Assembly: GCF_007751035.1 (NCBI RefSeq)
Contig: NZ_CP036433.1
Coordinates: 3,019,001-3,083,000, forward strand
Length of the DNA: 64,000 nucleotides
DNA from: Lignipirellula cremea
GTDB taxonomy: Bacteria > Planctomycetota > Planctomycetia > Pirellulales > Pirellulaceae
Direction: 5' to 3'
Shown here piece after piece: positions 1-8,786 of the stretch. Under the pieces are notes generated by a model, which was not told the origin of the DNA, did no database searches, and saw only the letters and a list, made by a program, of their open reading frames with translations. Position 1 is the stretch's first letter. Each line of letters starts with the position of its first letter. A program made the position numbers and the translations under genes.

Positions 1-246
1 GGGATGCTGTTCCCGTGGCTGACCGGCGACCACTGGCTCTGCCTCGGCCCCACCGGCCACTACCGCGGCAGCCCCGGCGTCGAAGACCAGTTCGTCTACG
101 TCGCCATGCTCGAAGACGGCTCCCAACGCACCTACACCCCCAGCGAATTCGCGGAAACGTTCGGTTGGAAGAATGATCCCGAGAAAGCGGAACTGCTGGG
201 GAAGTCGGTGGAATCGGGCAACGCACAAGAGTCGGAGTCGAGGTAG
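1..246 (+). CDS. C-terminal end of a large planctomycete repeat/peptidase-type protein (partial)
   Basis: The reading frame is open from the first base of the window, so only about the last 81 residues are seen. The segment GHYRGSPGVEDQFVYVA followed by a FAETFGWKNDPEK tail resembles the C-terminal end of planctomycete WD40-repeat or caspase-type proteins, where a variant of GYYRGSP...D.LVYV is common. No catalytic residue or repeat lies in the visible part, so its function cannot be assigned from here. It ends about 270 bases before an ISAs1 element. Confidence 0.6.
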   Translation, partial: GMLFPWLTGDHWLCLGPTGHYRGSPGVEDQFVYVAMLEDGSQRTYTPSEFAETFGWKNDPEKAELLGKSVESGNAQESESR

Positions 247-518
247 ACGTATTTGACGAAAACGCTATGTGTACGACATCCAGCGCAATAATTCGCTGGA
301 ATGGTTGGACAGCGAATCGCAACGGACCACAGCGACGTTGCTCGCGCGAATCTTTACAACGAATTCTCGACCAATGAGACCCTTGTCAGGATCGAACTGC
401 CAGCCAGCAGATGCTCTTAATGCCCAGTTTGCCGAGTTCTCCGATAAAGCTGGTACAGCCGAAGCCAGTCGTTGTGCCGAGATCGAGTAGCCGCTCCGGT
501 TCGGCTGGCTTCGCAGGC
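247..518. other. Intergenic stretch with no supported gene
   Basis: Between the tail of the first gene and the ISAs1 element I see no reading frame with plausible protein character, no tRNA and no strong hairpin. Short open frames on both strands look like chance. Confidence 0.5.
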
Positions 519-1806
519 ACGGCAAACGCACACTATGGTACGTGAATTCCGAGGATTTTGGCGAGGTAGTCGAGGTCCCAGCCGGCGACGCGGCGACGCA
601 TGGCGATGCTGTACTTGTCATCTTGCTGCTTGAGCATGCTCAGGGCGAAGCGTTTGAGCCACGCCAGATTGTCCGCGGTCGTCCGCTCACGCACCCGATT
701 TTCGTCCTCCCGAAACGTCACATCCAAGCACCAGTGAAGCGTATTCTCGATCGCCCAGTGGCCACGCACATAACGGGCGAATTTCTTGACCCCCAAGGCG
801 ATCGAGCCGATGTAGAAGCGAGCATCACTCGAAGTCTTTGAACCGCTCTCGCTTTGCCGAATCGCGACGCCAATCGTTTTCAATCCCGGCCACTTTTCCC
901 GGTTCACCAGATCCTTCGGAACAGGCATCTGATAGTAGGTGATTTCGTCGACGCGCCCATGGCCGTGGAGCGTTTCCGTGAAGCGTCTTGCCGGGATGTC
1001 TGCGAAGTCATTTTCCATGTGCATAATGACATAATCTGTCACTGCTTCGTAAAGCTTTCCTTGATTCCCCTTGAGCGCCAGAAGGTAGTCGCCGTGGCCG
1101 TCAATGATCTTCCTGGCGATCTCGCGTTGACACCCGGCGGCGTCGATGGTGACCACGGCTCCCTGGACCTCGATATTCTCCAAAAGCTCGGGAATCGCCG
1201 TGATTTCGTTCGATTTTTCGTCCGTCGCCAGCTGTCCCAGACTGAGCGAACGGTCGACCGACCAGGCGCTGACCAGCCACAGCGGTCCGAGTTTGCGCTT
1301 ACGATCATGGCTTCGCCTGAGAACCTTTCCGTCGATCGCAATTTGATTCAAGTCGGTCTCTTTATCCAGCGGCGCGATCGACCGAATCCAGGCTTCAAAA
1401 CACTTCTGAAAGGCGGCCGGTTTGAGCGCGCCCAGCAAGCGTCCGAGCGTGTCGTGCGAGGGGACGCCATGGGGCAACACCAAGTGTTTTTTCAACCAGG
1501 TTTGATGGTGCTCCGCCCAGATTCCGATCGCCTGCGGTCCATCGGCTCCGGCGATGACTGCCATGATAGAAATGACCAGCAGATCGCCGAAGAGATGGAG
1601 CCTGTTAATATGCGAACGGGCGTCGGTGAGTTAGCCGAAACTTGTCAGGATCGAGTCGACATTATCGAACTGAATTTCTGTCATCATGATCGCCAGTTGA
1701 AGGTGCTGAAACGCCATTCTCCCAAGCAGTCAATTGTGCAGAAAACACCGGTCAGCGCCATCGGACCCCCAAGCAGCCCAAGCCCCGCAGAGTGCGCGTT
1801 CGCCGT
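519..1806 (-). mobile_element. ISAs1-family insertion sequence, copy 1 (defective)
   Basis: This 1288-bp element is the same length as the copy at 25460..26747. It is bounded by ACGGCAAACGCACACTAT on the left and, in reverse complement, ACGGCGAACGCGCACTCT on the right, which form near-identical terminal inverted repeats. The bases outside the two ends do not match, so there is no target duplication, unlike copy 2. It carries one transposase gene on the minus strand, broken by a nonsense codon. Confidence 0.85.
533..1717 (-). pseudogene. ISAs1 family transposase with a premature stop
   Basis: The reading corresponds codon for codon to the intact 394-residue transposase at 25549..26733. The ATG lies at 1717, but the codon at 1633-1631 is TAA where the intact copy has GAA (glutamate, in a G-E-L-T context), giving a stop after about 28 residues. 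Translation could resume only at an internal ATG at 1564, yielding 343 residues without the N-terminal domain. The DDE core is otherwise preserved: IDGK, TIDAAGCQ and the RGHWAIEN glutamate. Transposition activity is doubtful. Confidence 0.85.
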
Positions 1807-1840
1807 GGGTTGTGGGGGAGGTGGATTGAGAGCGGATGTG

Positions 1841-1975
1841 GCTAGTGCTGCGTCAAAGCAAAGAGTTCGGGTTCTTCCAATTAGCCGTTTTGGCGATAGC
1901 CACGGTTAACTAAAAGGAACAGCGGCTCGCGCGAAAATGGCCAAACCTAAAATTGAAACTTGACGCAGCACTAGC
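1841..1975. repeat. MITE-like 135-bp element with perfect 16-bp terminal inverted repeats
   Basis: GCTAGTGCTGCGTCAA at 1841-1856 is the exact reverse complement of TTGACGCAGCACTAGC at 1960-1975. The interior has no coding capacity. The outer CTAG could be a target duplication, leaving TGCTGCGTCAA as the true end. It looks like a non-autonomous element; the parent transposase is not in this window. A transcribed long hairpin would be an alternative reading. Confidence 0.55.
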
Positions 1976-2038
1976 GATCGGATGAAATATTCGCCAATGG
2001 AGCGTGGCGGTCGACCGAGATTCGCTTGGGAATCCACA

Positions 2039-3644
2039 CTGCACTTTAGGCGATCATATTACTATGGCGATTAGCCCTTCAAGGAGCGTGCGGATTTGGG
2101 GGCTGTTGGGCGTCGGGGGTAGAGTGGCGATAAATTGTTTTTCTAACATTTTACGGGCGATTGTGCGGCGACGGTCGGCGTGGGACGGCCGACGCGAGGC
2201 GTTGTCCCAGGGGCGGGAGCGGCGGTCGCTCAGTTCCGCTTGCGGCGACTCCCAACTGCACAGTTCTACAAGGCCGTACACCCAGCTGTTGAGATTCCAA
2301 CAGCCGATGCTCGACCACACATTTCGAACTTGCTGCTGACCGGCGCCCCAGACTTCTTTCATCCCTTGGAAACATTCTTCGATCGCCCAGCGCGCGGCGA
2401 CGGCCTCCAGAATCTCACGCACGTCGGCGCTGGGGTCCGTGCAAAAGTAAGGCGCCCAGTTGCCGTCGTCAAAGCGGAGCAGCACCACACGGATGCGCCC
2501 GCTGATCAACTCCGATGTCGCCAGGAACGATTTGCACGGGCGCGTGACTTCGACGCCTCGGCCAGAATAGGTGAGCGATTCCCAGCCTTGACTTTGGTCG
2601 GCGAGTGTCGCCAGGGAGAGTTTGTTCCGGCCATAAATCCGGCGCCTGCCGCGACGGTGCGGAACAGCTTCGCCGGGCAGGTCGAACAAGCAGGCGTCCC
2701 TGCGCAAGCGGCTGACGACCGTGACGCCGAGTTTCAGCACAGGCAGGAGAAAAGGTCGTGCGGCGTAGGCGCCGTCGACCGCCAGCCAGACCGAGTTCCG
2801 CACGCCGCGGGCGCGCAGCGATTGCACGAACGACGTCAACAGCGCGACGCCCAGTTCGTGTTTCGTACGGAATTCCCATGCATATTTTACCGCCAGTTTC
2901 GGCACATCGGCCTGGCGGACGTACAGCAGCGACTGCAGCGGCAAGGCGATCACGCCCCACAACGGATGCGTCGCCAGCCAGGTCAACAGGACCCAGTTGT
3001 GGCCGTAAAGCCATTCTCCGTCGGCCGGTCCCGGCGTCGGATTGTGATGCACTCCGGCGCCTTCCACACAGCGTCCGAAGCGCGAAGTGGGCGAGTCATC
3101 CAGGGCGAGCTGAATGCGGTCGCCGACGCCCGGCGCGAACTTCTGCACGAGCAAGCCGACCATGGCGCTGGCCAGCGATCCCGACGATCGGCCAACGCTG
3201 ATGAGGCATTCATAGAAGCGATCCCAGTCCTGCTGCACCCCGGCCGCGGCGAACCAGGCGCTGGCGGTGCGTCGATCGTCGGCCAGCAACATGCCCGCGA
3301 CGATGATCGACAACCGAAAGGCGATCCGTCGATCCAGCACCGACTGCAAGGCGGCCACCGCCGTCTGGAGATAGCCGCACAAAGGGGTGATCGCTTCTGT
3401 CGTGCGCGATCGCAAGGGATTGGTCCGCTTCAAACGCTGGCACTTGTGATGCTGCGACGGCGTCTGCTTTTTGTGTTTCGCTTGCGGACGTTTGGCGGAT
3501 CGCTTACGCTTGGCCATCCATGGCTCTCCCGGTGGTTTTGTGATTTGTGGTTATCTCACTAACCATCGCGGAGAGCCACCTTTTCAGGCAAGCTCAAAAT
3601 TCCAGACTCCCCCGTCAAACGGCAGACGTTCGCCTAAAGTGCAG
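2039..3644 (-). mobile_element. IS4/IS701-like insertion sequence with 8-bp target duplication
   Basis: CTGCACTTTAGGCGA at 2039-2053 and TCGCCTAAAGTGCAG at 3630-3644 are perfect 15-bp inverted repeats. The flanks carry AATCCACA at 2031-2038 and at 3645-3652, a direct 8-bp duplication. The element holds a single complete transposase on the minus strand, so it is a recent and possibly active insertion. Confidence 0.88.
2054..3517 (-). CDS. DDE transposase of the IS4/IS701 superfamily
   Basis: The 487-residue protein begins with a lysine/arginine-rich tail (MAKRKRSAKRPQAKHKKQ) followed by a DDE transposase core: LALDDSPTSRFG carries the first aspartate, WLAVDGAYAARP the second, and WAIEECFQGMKEVWGAGQQQVRN the glutamate. 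A GGGAGAG ribosome-binding site precedes the ATG at 3517. The gene fills the element bounded by the 15-bp inverted repeats. The 8-bp duplication fits an IS4-type element rather than IS701, which makes 4-bp duplications. Family placement is inferred from motifs only. Confidence 0.85.
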   Translation of the reverse strand: MAKRKRSAKRPQAKHKKQTPSQHHKCQRLKRTNPLRSRTTEAITPLCGYLQTAVAALQSVLDRRIAFRLSIIVAGMLLADDRRTASAWFAAAGVQQDWDRFYECLISVGRSSGSLASAMVGLLVQKFAPGVGDRIQLALDDSPTSRFGRCVEGAGVHHNPTPGPADGEWLYGHNWVLLTWLATHPLWGVIALPLQSLLYVRQADVPKLAVKYAWEFRTKHELGVALLTSFVQSLRARGVRNSVWLAVDGAYAARPFLLPVLKLGVTVVSRLRRDACLFDLPGEAVPHRRGRRRIYGRNKLSLATLADQSQGWESLTYSGRGVEVTRPCKSFLATSELISGRIRVVLLRFDDGNWAPYFCTDPSADVREILEAVAARWAIEECFQGMKEVWGAGQQQVRNVWSSIGCWNLNSWVYGLVELCSWESPQAELSDRRSRPWDNASRRPSHADRRRTIARKMLEKQFIATLPPTPNSPQIRTLLEGLIAIVI

Positions 3645-3850
3645 AATCCACAATTAAAGTCCATAAAACACGCACTTTGAACGTCGTTCGAATACTTTTA
3701 CCCTACGACCAACTACAGTGACTTTTACCTGCCTGCTCACAGGGCCCTTCAGTGTGGGGGCGTCCCATGAAAATGAACGCCAGTCGATTTCTGACGAATC
3801 GACTGGTGTCGCAAGGGAATCATTCCATTCTTGTTGAAGAAGAGTTGATC

Positions 3851-4939
3851 CTAGCGGGGACGAGCCCAGACCTGACCGTTGGATTGCTGGATGACACGTG
3901 TGCCATTCTTCATTTGGAGGTCGTAATAGTACTGACCGGTCGTCGAATTATACCGACGTTGGGCGTTGCCGATCGGCTTACCCTTATAGGTAAATTGGTT
4001 GCCATTTCGCTGAAGATTATTACCGTACTGCTGGTAGCCTATGCCCCGCATCTCGTTTTGATAGGCGGGGCGGCCATACTTCGGCGCGGGCCTGTAGTTC
4101 GGCGGATCGTGAATCACACCATCCTCTTCCGGACCGCGCCTCCAGCTGATGCCATTGGGGGCGATTTTCCGAATGGGCGCAGGCGTAGAAGTACCGGTGG
4201 CGTCTTGCCACCAGCCGCGGCTGGCGCCAGCGAGCATCGACAAGGTTTCGGACGTTTCGCCGCCTCCCTCGCCGGTGGTTTCTTGAGCTCGCTTGAGCAG
4301 CTGCTTGAGCCAGACGTCGGCGTCCTGGGGCAGATTTGCAAGGTCGATCGAAACCTGAATATCGGTCAGCATCTCAACGTCGCCAGCGTTCTCGGCGAGC
4401 TCAATCGAATCGGCGATCGACTGAATCGTGACGAGCTGCTCCGGCCGGGTGTTGACCGTGATCGACGGCGGCGGAATCACCGCCCGGCTGGCGCCGCCGA
4501 GATTCGCGGCCAACTGGAGCTGGGAGTTCAGCTTGTCGTTGCCCGTGCTCCTGGCGATTTCCGCGAGACGATCGAGCGTTTCCTTATCTTCGCCCTTTTG
4601 CGCGACTTTCATCGCCGTCTGCAGCAGCCCGCTGGAAGTAAGGTGGGCGTGCTTGCGGTGCAGGGTGCGTTCCGCCTCGGCCAATTGCAGGGCAACGTCG
4701 GTGATCACGCTGGCGTCACCGTCGGCAACGGCCTGGCCCAGCAGATCAATCGCGATCATGCGATCCATTACAGGGTCGCTATACTGCGACATGTCGACTC
4801 TGTAGGGAAGTTCTTCGATCATGAGCATTTCCGCGGAGGCCACGACGGGTTCGTCAGATTCCGCGAAGGCCGGGGCGACGATCGGGGTGGGACCGGCAAA
4901 GATCACAGTTCCCAGGCACATGGTCAGAAACCTTTTCAT
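3851..4939 (-). CDS. Secreted hypothetical protein, 362 residues
   Basis: The start at 4939 is chosen over an upstream ATG because GGAGAAAG lies just before it and a classic signal peptide begins there (MKRFLTMCLGTVIFAGPTPIVAPAFA, cut before ESDE). The mature protein has an alpha-helical stretch containing aspartate and alanine-rich repeats (roughly residues 30-220), then a low-complexity N/Q/Y-rich tail with GYQQYGNN and YNSTTGQYYYD. I do not recognise the family. It sits alone between two insertion sequences and reads as an ordinary chromosomal gene. An overlapping plus-strand frame has no comparable start or signal. Confidence 0.7.
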   Translation of the reverse strand: MKRFLTMCLGTVIFAGPTPIVAPAFAESDEPVVASAEMLMIEELPYRVDMSQYSDPVMDRMIAIDLLGQAVADGDASVITDVALQLAEAERTLHRKHAHLTSSGLLQTAMKVAQKGEDKETLDRLAEIARSTGNDKLNSQLQLAANLGGASRAVIPPPSITVNTRPEQLVTIQSIADSIELAENAGDVEMLTDIQVSIDLANLPQDADVWLKQLLKRAQETTGEGGGETSETLSMLAGASRGWWQDATGTSTPAPIRKIAPNGISWRRGPEEDGVIHDPPNYRPAPKYGRPAYQNEMRGIGYQQYGNNLQRNGNQFTYKGKPIGNAQRRYNSTTGQYYYDLQMKNGTRVIQQSNGQVWARPR

Positions 4940-5125
4940 TTCTTTCTCCAAAAACAAAGCCAGTAAAAAACACAAACGGTTAGGGAGGGAGACCACAACA
5001 AGCTTTTGTCGCCGTGGTTAAGAGACCTATCGAAGCGGAAACATAAAACGGACGCCGCCCATAAATAAAAACGAGGAATCTAGGCCTTAACCCAGCGTAG
5101 GCCGCTTGATGCGGAGACGAAAAAA

Positions 5126-5203
5126 CTCGAAAACCCTCGGCGTTTTTGCGTAAATTGGTGATGCCAATCAAAACAATTACGCACGCCAGAAAGGGTTTTC
5201 GAG
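5126..5203 (+). promoter_or_regulatory. Long imperfect hairpin sequestering the transposase start (copy A)
   Basis: CTCGAAAACCCT at 5126-5137 pairs perfectly with AGGGTTTTCGAG at 5192-5203, and further in GGCGT pairs with ACGCC and GCGTAA with TTACGC. The right arm contains the AAGGG ribosome-binding site and its last base is the first base of the GTG start at 5203. An alternative inner hairpin is ATTGG-TGATG-CCAAT. The same 78-nt architecture with changed but still complementary arms occurs in copy B, which points to selected RNA structure. Confidence 0.7.
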
Positions 5204-6741
5204 TGAAGAGAAAGATACGACCAAAAGCGCAGCGACGCAAGCAGAGAATGCAGCGCAGGATTGATCCCCAGAACGGGTCCGGCCAGTCGCCGATGATCGT
5301 TCCCGAGAAAATCGTTTACGAACTGGCCGACCGCCAGCAAGCGATCGCCGCCGGCGGGCTGGGCGCCCTGGTGCAGACGGCGCGGCGGCTGGACCTGCGT
5401 CAGGCGATCAACAATTCGATCACGCTGCTCAAGCTGCATCGGCCGTACGATGAGGCCGACCATGTGCTCAACATCGCGCTTAACCTGCTGGCCGGCGGCG
5501 GTTGTCTGGAGCATCTCGAAGATCGCCGCTGCGACGAGGCGTATCTCAACGCGCTCGGCGCGGAGCGGATTCCCGATCCGACGACTGCTGGCGACTTCTG
5601 CCGCCGCTTTCAAGAGATGGATATCCTGCGGCTGATGAACGGCTTCAACCAGGTCCGCGAGCGGGTCTGGAAAGAGCAGCCCGACGCGTTCTTCGACTGC
5701 GCCATCATCGAGGCCGACGGCACCCAGGTGCAGACCTCGGCCGAGAAGAAACAGGGCATCGGCATCAACTACAAAGGGGAGTGGGGCTATCATCCGCTGG
5801 TCGTTACGCTGGCCAACACGCGTGAGCCGCTGTTCATCGTCAACCGCAGCGGCAATCGTCCCAGCCATGAAAACGCCGCGTTCTTCTTCGACCTGGCGGT
5901 TGAGCGCTGCCGCAAAGCGGGCTTCCGCAAGGTGGTCCTGCGGGGCGACACGGACTTCGCCCTGACGGAGAACTTCGATCGCTGGAGCGAGCAGAACGTT
6001 GAGTTTGTGTTCGGCATCGACGCCATGCCCAAGCTGGTCGGAATCGCGAAAACCCTCGCAGAAACCGAGTGGAAAACGCTTCACCGCCGCAAACACAAAC
6101 CGCCCTCAAGGCGCGCCACACGGCCGCGTTGTAAAGAACAAATCGTCGAGCAGAACGGCTACCTCAACAAGAAGCTCGTCTCCGAGCAGATCGCCGAGTT
6201 CGACTATCAGCCGGGCAAGTGCGGCCGTTCTTACCGCATCATCGCGCTCAAAAAGGAAGTGCATCAGAAACGCGGCCAGTTGCGGCTGTTCGACCACGAG
6301 AAGCCGGTGTACTTCTTCTATATCACCAACGCGACAAAGGCTGACAAGTCGGCCCGGCAGGTGGTGCTGGATGCGAACGCGCGCTGCAATCAGGAGAACA
6401 ACATCGCGCAGCTCAAGCAATGTGCGTTGTCGGCGCCGCTGGACAACCTGCTGAGCAACTGGGCGTACATGGTGATTGCCTCGCTGGCCTGGAGCTTGAA
6501 AGCCTGGGCGGCGCTGAGTATCCAGCCTGCCGGCAACGGCGAATCGAGGGCGGAACAAACGCGCCAGAAGGCCGCACTGCTGGCGATGGACTTCACGACG
6601 TTTCGTGATAGGGTGCTGATGGTCCCGGCGCAGATCATTCGCAGCGGCCGGCAGATCGTCTATCGGTTGCTGAGCTATCGTCCGACGCTGGACTACCTGC
6701 TGTTGATCGTGCGAAACGTCCATCGCCCGCTCCGCTGTTGA
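5203..6741 (+). CDS. IS1380 family transposase, copy A
   Basis: The protein carries the IS1380 hallmarks: DPTTAGDFCRRF, an AIIEADGTQVQTSAEKKQGI stretch with the first acidic residue, YHPLVVTLANTREPL, and a VLRGDTDFALTENFDRW block. The frame is open upstream to ATG 5161 and TTG 5146, but I place the start at GTG 5203 because AAGGG lies eight bases before it and the matching codon in copy B has the same arrangement. The upstream residues would be read only through the hairpin. The N-terminus is arginine/lysine rich, as expected for DNA binding. It is about 80 percent similar by eye to copy B, so the two are not a recent duplication. Confidence 0.85.
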   Translation: MKRKIRPKAQRRKQRMQRRIDPQNGSGQSPMIVPEKIVYELADRQQAIAAGGLGALVQTARRLDLRQAINNSITLLKLHRPYDEADHVLNIALNLLAGGGCLEHLEDRRCDEAYLNALGAERIPDPTTAGDFCRRFQEMDILRLMNGFNQVRERVWKEQPDAFFDCAIIEADGTQVQTSAEKKQGIGINYKGEWGYHPLVVTLANTREPLFIVNRSGNRPSHENAAFFFDLAVERCRKAGFRKVVLRGDTDFALTENFDRWSEQNVEFVFGIDAMPKLVGIAKTLAETEWKTLHRRKHKPPSRRATRPRCKEQIVEQNGYLNKKLVSEQIAEFDYQPGKCGRSYRIIALKKEVHQKRGQLRLFDHEKPVYFFYITNATKADKSARQVVLDANARCNQENNIAQLKQCALSAPLDNLLSNWAYMVIASLAWSLKAWAALSIQPAGNGESRAEQTRQKAALLAMDFTTFRDRVLMVPAQIIRSGRQIVYRLLSYRPTLDYLLLIVRNVHRPLRC

Positions 6742-6978
6742 CGACGCCTCCCCCGAAGTCAGCGTCCGGACGCGCTGACGCCGCCGCCACGCCTCACCCC
6801 GAAAGCCGCCCCACATGCCCGACGCCTCAATCCAACCATCCCCCACCAGCGCCGCTGGACCGCAAACACCTGCGCGAGCCCCAGCCCACAAAATCACGCC
6901 AGGCCAGAACCGCCATACGCTTGTTTAAGGTCTAGGCCTTAAACAAGCGTAGCTTGAGGCGTATTTTTTATAAGAAGG

Positions 6979-7056
6979 CTCGAAACCCTCGGCGTTTCTG
7001 CGGTAATTTGGTGTTACCACACAACCGAATTGCCGCACGCAAACGAGGGTTTCGAG
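6979..7056 (+). promoter_or_regulatory. Long imperfect hairpin sequestering the transposase start (copy B)
   Basis: CTCGAAACCCTCG at 6979-6991 pairs perfectly with CGAGGGTTTCGAG at 7044-7056, and GCGGTAATTTGG pairs with CCGAATTGCCGC through two wobble pairs. The ribosome-binding GAGGG is inside the right arm and the hairpin ends on the first base of GTG 7056. Its total length, 78 nt, is identical to copy A although many individual bases differ. Confidence 0.7.
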
Positions 7057-8597
7057 TGAGCGCTAAACTACGACGCAAAGCCCGGCAACGCAAGCGCCGA
7101 ATGCAACAACGAATCGATAAGGCGAACTGGAACGGACAGTCGCCCATGATCCGGCCTGAGAACGTGCAATACGAAATCGCCGAGCGCGGGCAAGCCATCG
7201 CCGCCGGAGGTTTGGGCGCGATCGTCCAACTGCTGAATCAGCTGGGCGTCCGGCAAGAGATCAACCGCTCGGTCTCCCTCCTCAAGCTCCACTTGCCCTA
7301 CGATGAAGCCGACCACGTTTTCAATATCGCTTTGAATCTGCTCGCTGGCGGCAGTTGTCTCGAACACCTGGAAGACCGACGCTGCGATGAAGCCTATCTC
7401 AACGCCGTTGGGGCGCAGCGTACCCCAGACCCGACGACGGCGGGCGATTTTTGTAGACGATTTTCGGAGCTGAATATCCTGCAGTTGCAAAGCGGCTTCA
7501 ATCGCATCCGACAGAAGGTTTGGCGGCAACAGCCTGACGCGTTCTTGGATTGTGCGATCCTCGAAGCCGACGGCACGCAGGTGGAGACTTCCGGCGAAAA
7601 GAAGCAAGGCATCGGCATCAACTACAAAGGCCAGTGGGGCTACCATCCGCTGGTGGTCACCTTGTCCAACACGCGCGAACCGTTGTTCCTCGTCAACCGC
7701 AGCGGCAATCGGCCGAGCCATGAACACGCCGCGTTTTACTTGGACCTAGCCGTGGAGCGTTGTCGCCTGGCCGGATTTCGCAAGATCGTATTGCGAGGCG
7801 ATACCGACTTTGCCCTGACGGAGAATTTCGATCGCTGGGATGCGGAGGGAGTCGAGTTTGTGTTCGGAATCGACGCCATGCCGAACTTGGTCGATATCGC
7901 CGCAACTTTGCCGGAATCGGCGTGGAAAACGTTGCGTCGCCGGCGCCGCGATCCCGCCCCGCCGGAACAGCAACGAGCCAAACGGCCGAACTCTAAAGAG
8001 CCGATCGTCGAACGCAACGGTTATCTCAACAAGAAGCTGGTTGCCGAGCGGATCGCCGAGTTCGACTATCAGCCTGGCAAGTGCGGTCAGGCGTATCGCG
8101 TGGCAGTGCTGTACAAAGAGATTCATCAAACGCGCGGCCAACTGCGCCTGTTCGACCAGGAGGAGCCGGTCTACTTCTTCTACATCACCAACGCCGCAAA
8201 GTCGGACAAACCGGCGCGTCAGGTGGTGCTCGACGCCAATGCTCGTTGCAATCAAGAGAACAACATCGCGCAGTTAAAACAGTGTTGCCTGACCGCGCCG
8301 CTGGACAGCTTGCTCAGCAATGGGGCGTACATGACGATCGCCTCGCTGGCTTGGAGCCTCAAGGCTTGGTCGGAGTTATTGATCCAGCCTTGCGGTCGCG
8401 CGGCGTCCCAACACAGGGCGACAAAAATGCAGTTGTTGGCGATGGACTTCACGACGTTCCGCGACCGCATCCTGATGATCCCCGCGCAGATCATTCGCAC
8501 CAGTCGCCGTCTGGTGTACCGCTTAATGAGTTACCGACCGAGCGTCGACGCGTTGCTATTAATCCACGCCGGCGTACATCGTCCGCTACGTTGCTAA
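7056..8597 (+). CDS. IS1380 family transposase, copy B
   Basis: This 513-residue protein aligns along its whole length with the copy A transposase, sharing DADHVFNIALNLLAGG-type helices, EADGTQVETSGEKKQGIGIN, YHPLVVTLSNTREPL and VLRGDTDFALTENFDRW. The start at GTG 7056 is preferred because of the GAGGG site placed as in copy A; upstream codons are open to 6954. The gene ends with the shared VHRPLRC tail. Both transposases look intact, so either could still supply activity in trans to related ends, including the relic near 46.2 kb. Confidence 0.85.
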   Translation: MSAKLRRKARQRKRRMQQRIDKANWNGQSPMIRPENVQYEIAERGQAIAAGGLGAIVQLLNQLGVRQEINRSVSLLKLHLPYDEADHVFNIALNLLAGGSCLEHLEDRRCDEAYLNAVGAQRTPDPTTAGDFCRRFSELNILQLQSGFNRIRQKVWRQQPDAFLDCAILEADGTQVETSGEKKQGIGINYKGQWGYHPLVVTLSNTREPLFLVNRSGNRPSHEHAAFYLDLAVERCRLAGFRKIVLRGDTDFALTENFDRWDAEGVEFVFGIDAMPNLVDIAATLPESAWKTLRRRRRDPAPPEQQRAKRPNSKEPIVERNGYLNKKLVAERIAEFDYQPGKCGQAYRVAVLYKEIHQTRGQLRLFDQEEPVYFFYITNAAKSDKPARQVVLDANARCNQENNIAQLKQCCLTAPLDSLLSNGAYMTIASLAWSLKAWSELLIQPCGRAASQHRATKMQLLAMDFTTFRDRILMIPAQIIRTSRRLVYRLMSYRPSVDALLLIHAGVHRPLRC

Positions 8598-8786
8598 GCG
8601 ACGGACCCTTGAAGTCAGTGTCCGGACGCACTGATACCGCCTTGAACGCCTAACCCCCAGACGACTTCCACGATGAGCATGCCGCCACCAAACCAATCCG
8701 CCAGCCAAGCTGGCCCGCCCCGACCTGCGCGCCAGTCGCCCGTAGAACTCAAGCCAAAATGGGCACGGTGGTCGCTTGTTTAAGGA

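Larger units (their letters stand above)
5084..6931 (+). mobile_element. IS1380-family insertion sequence, copy A
   Basis: The left end reads GCCTTAACCCAGCGTAGG just after CTAG (5080-5083). The right end, in reverse complement, is ACCTTAAACAAGCGTATGG just before CTAG (6932-6935). CTAG at both edges fits the 4-5 bp target duplications of the IS1380 family. The right-hand CTAG is shared with copy B, which follows directly. The element holds one transposase gene. Confidence 0.8.
6936..8786 (+). mobile_element. IS1380-family insertion sequence, copy B, in tandem with copy A
   Basis: The left end GCCTTAAACAAGCGTAGC follows CTAG at 6932-6935 and the right end, reversed, TCCTTAAACAAGCGACC precedes CTAG at 8787-8790. 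It is directly abutted to copy A with one shared CTAG, so it either targeted the CTAG made by copy A or the reverse. Its right side cuts an ISAs1 transposase gene. Confidence 0.8.

Noticed and set aside
854-1909. Plus-strand frame opposite the ISAs1 transposase of copy 1
   Set aside because: It is the antisense of a known transposase; the same shadow appears opposite copy 2 at 25369-26643.
2180-3562. Long plus-strand frame opposite the IS4-type transposase
   Set aside because: The minus-strand protein has DDE motifs, a good ribosome-binding site and matching element ends.
3752-4966. Long plus-strand open frame across the secreted protein gene
   Set aside because: The minus strand has a ribosome-binding site and a clear signal peptide, whereas this frame has no recognisable domain; it is a shadow of high GC content.
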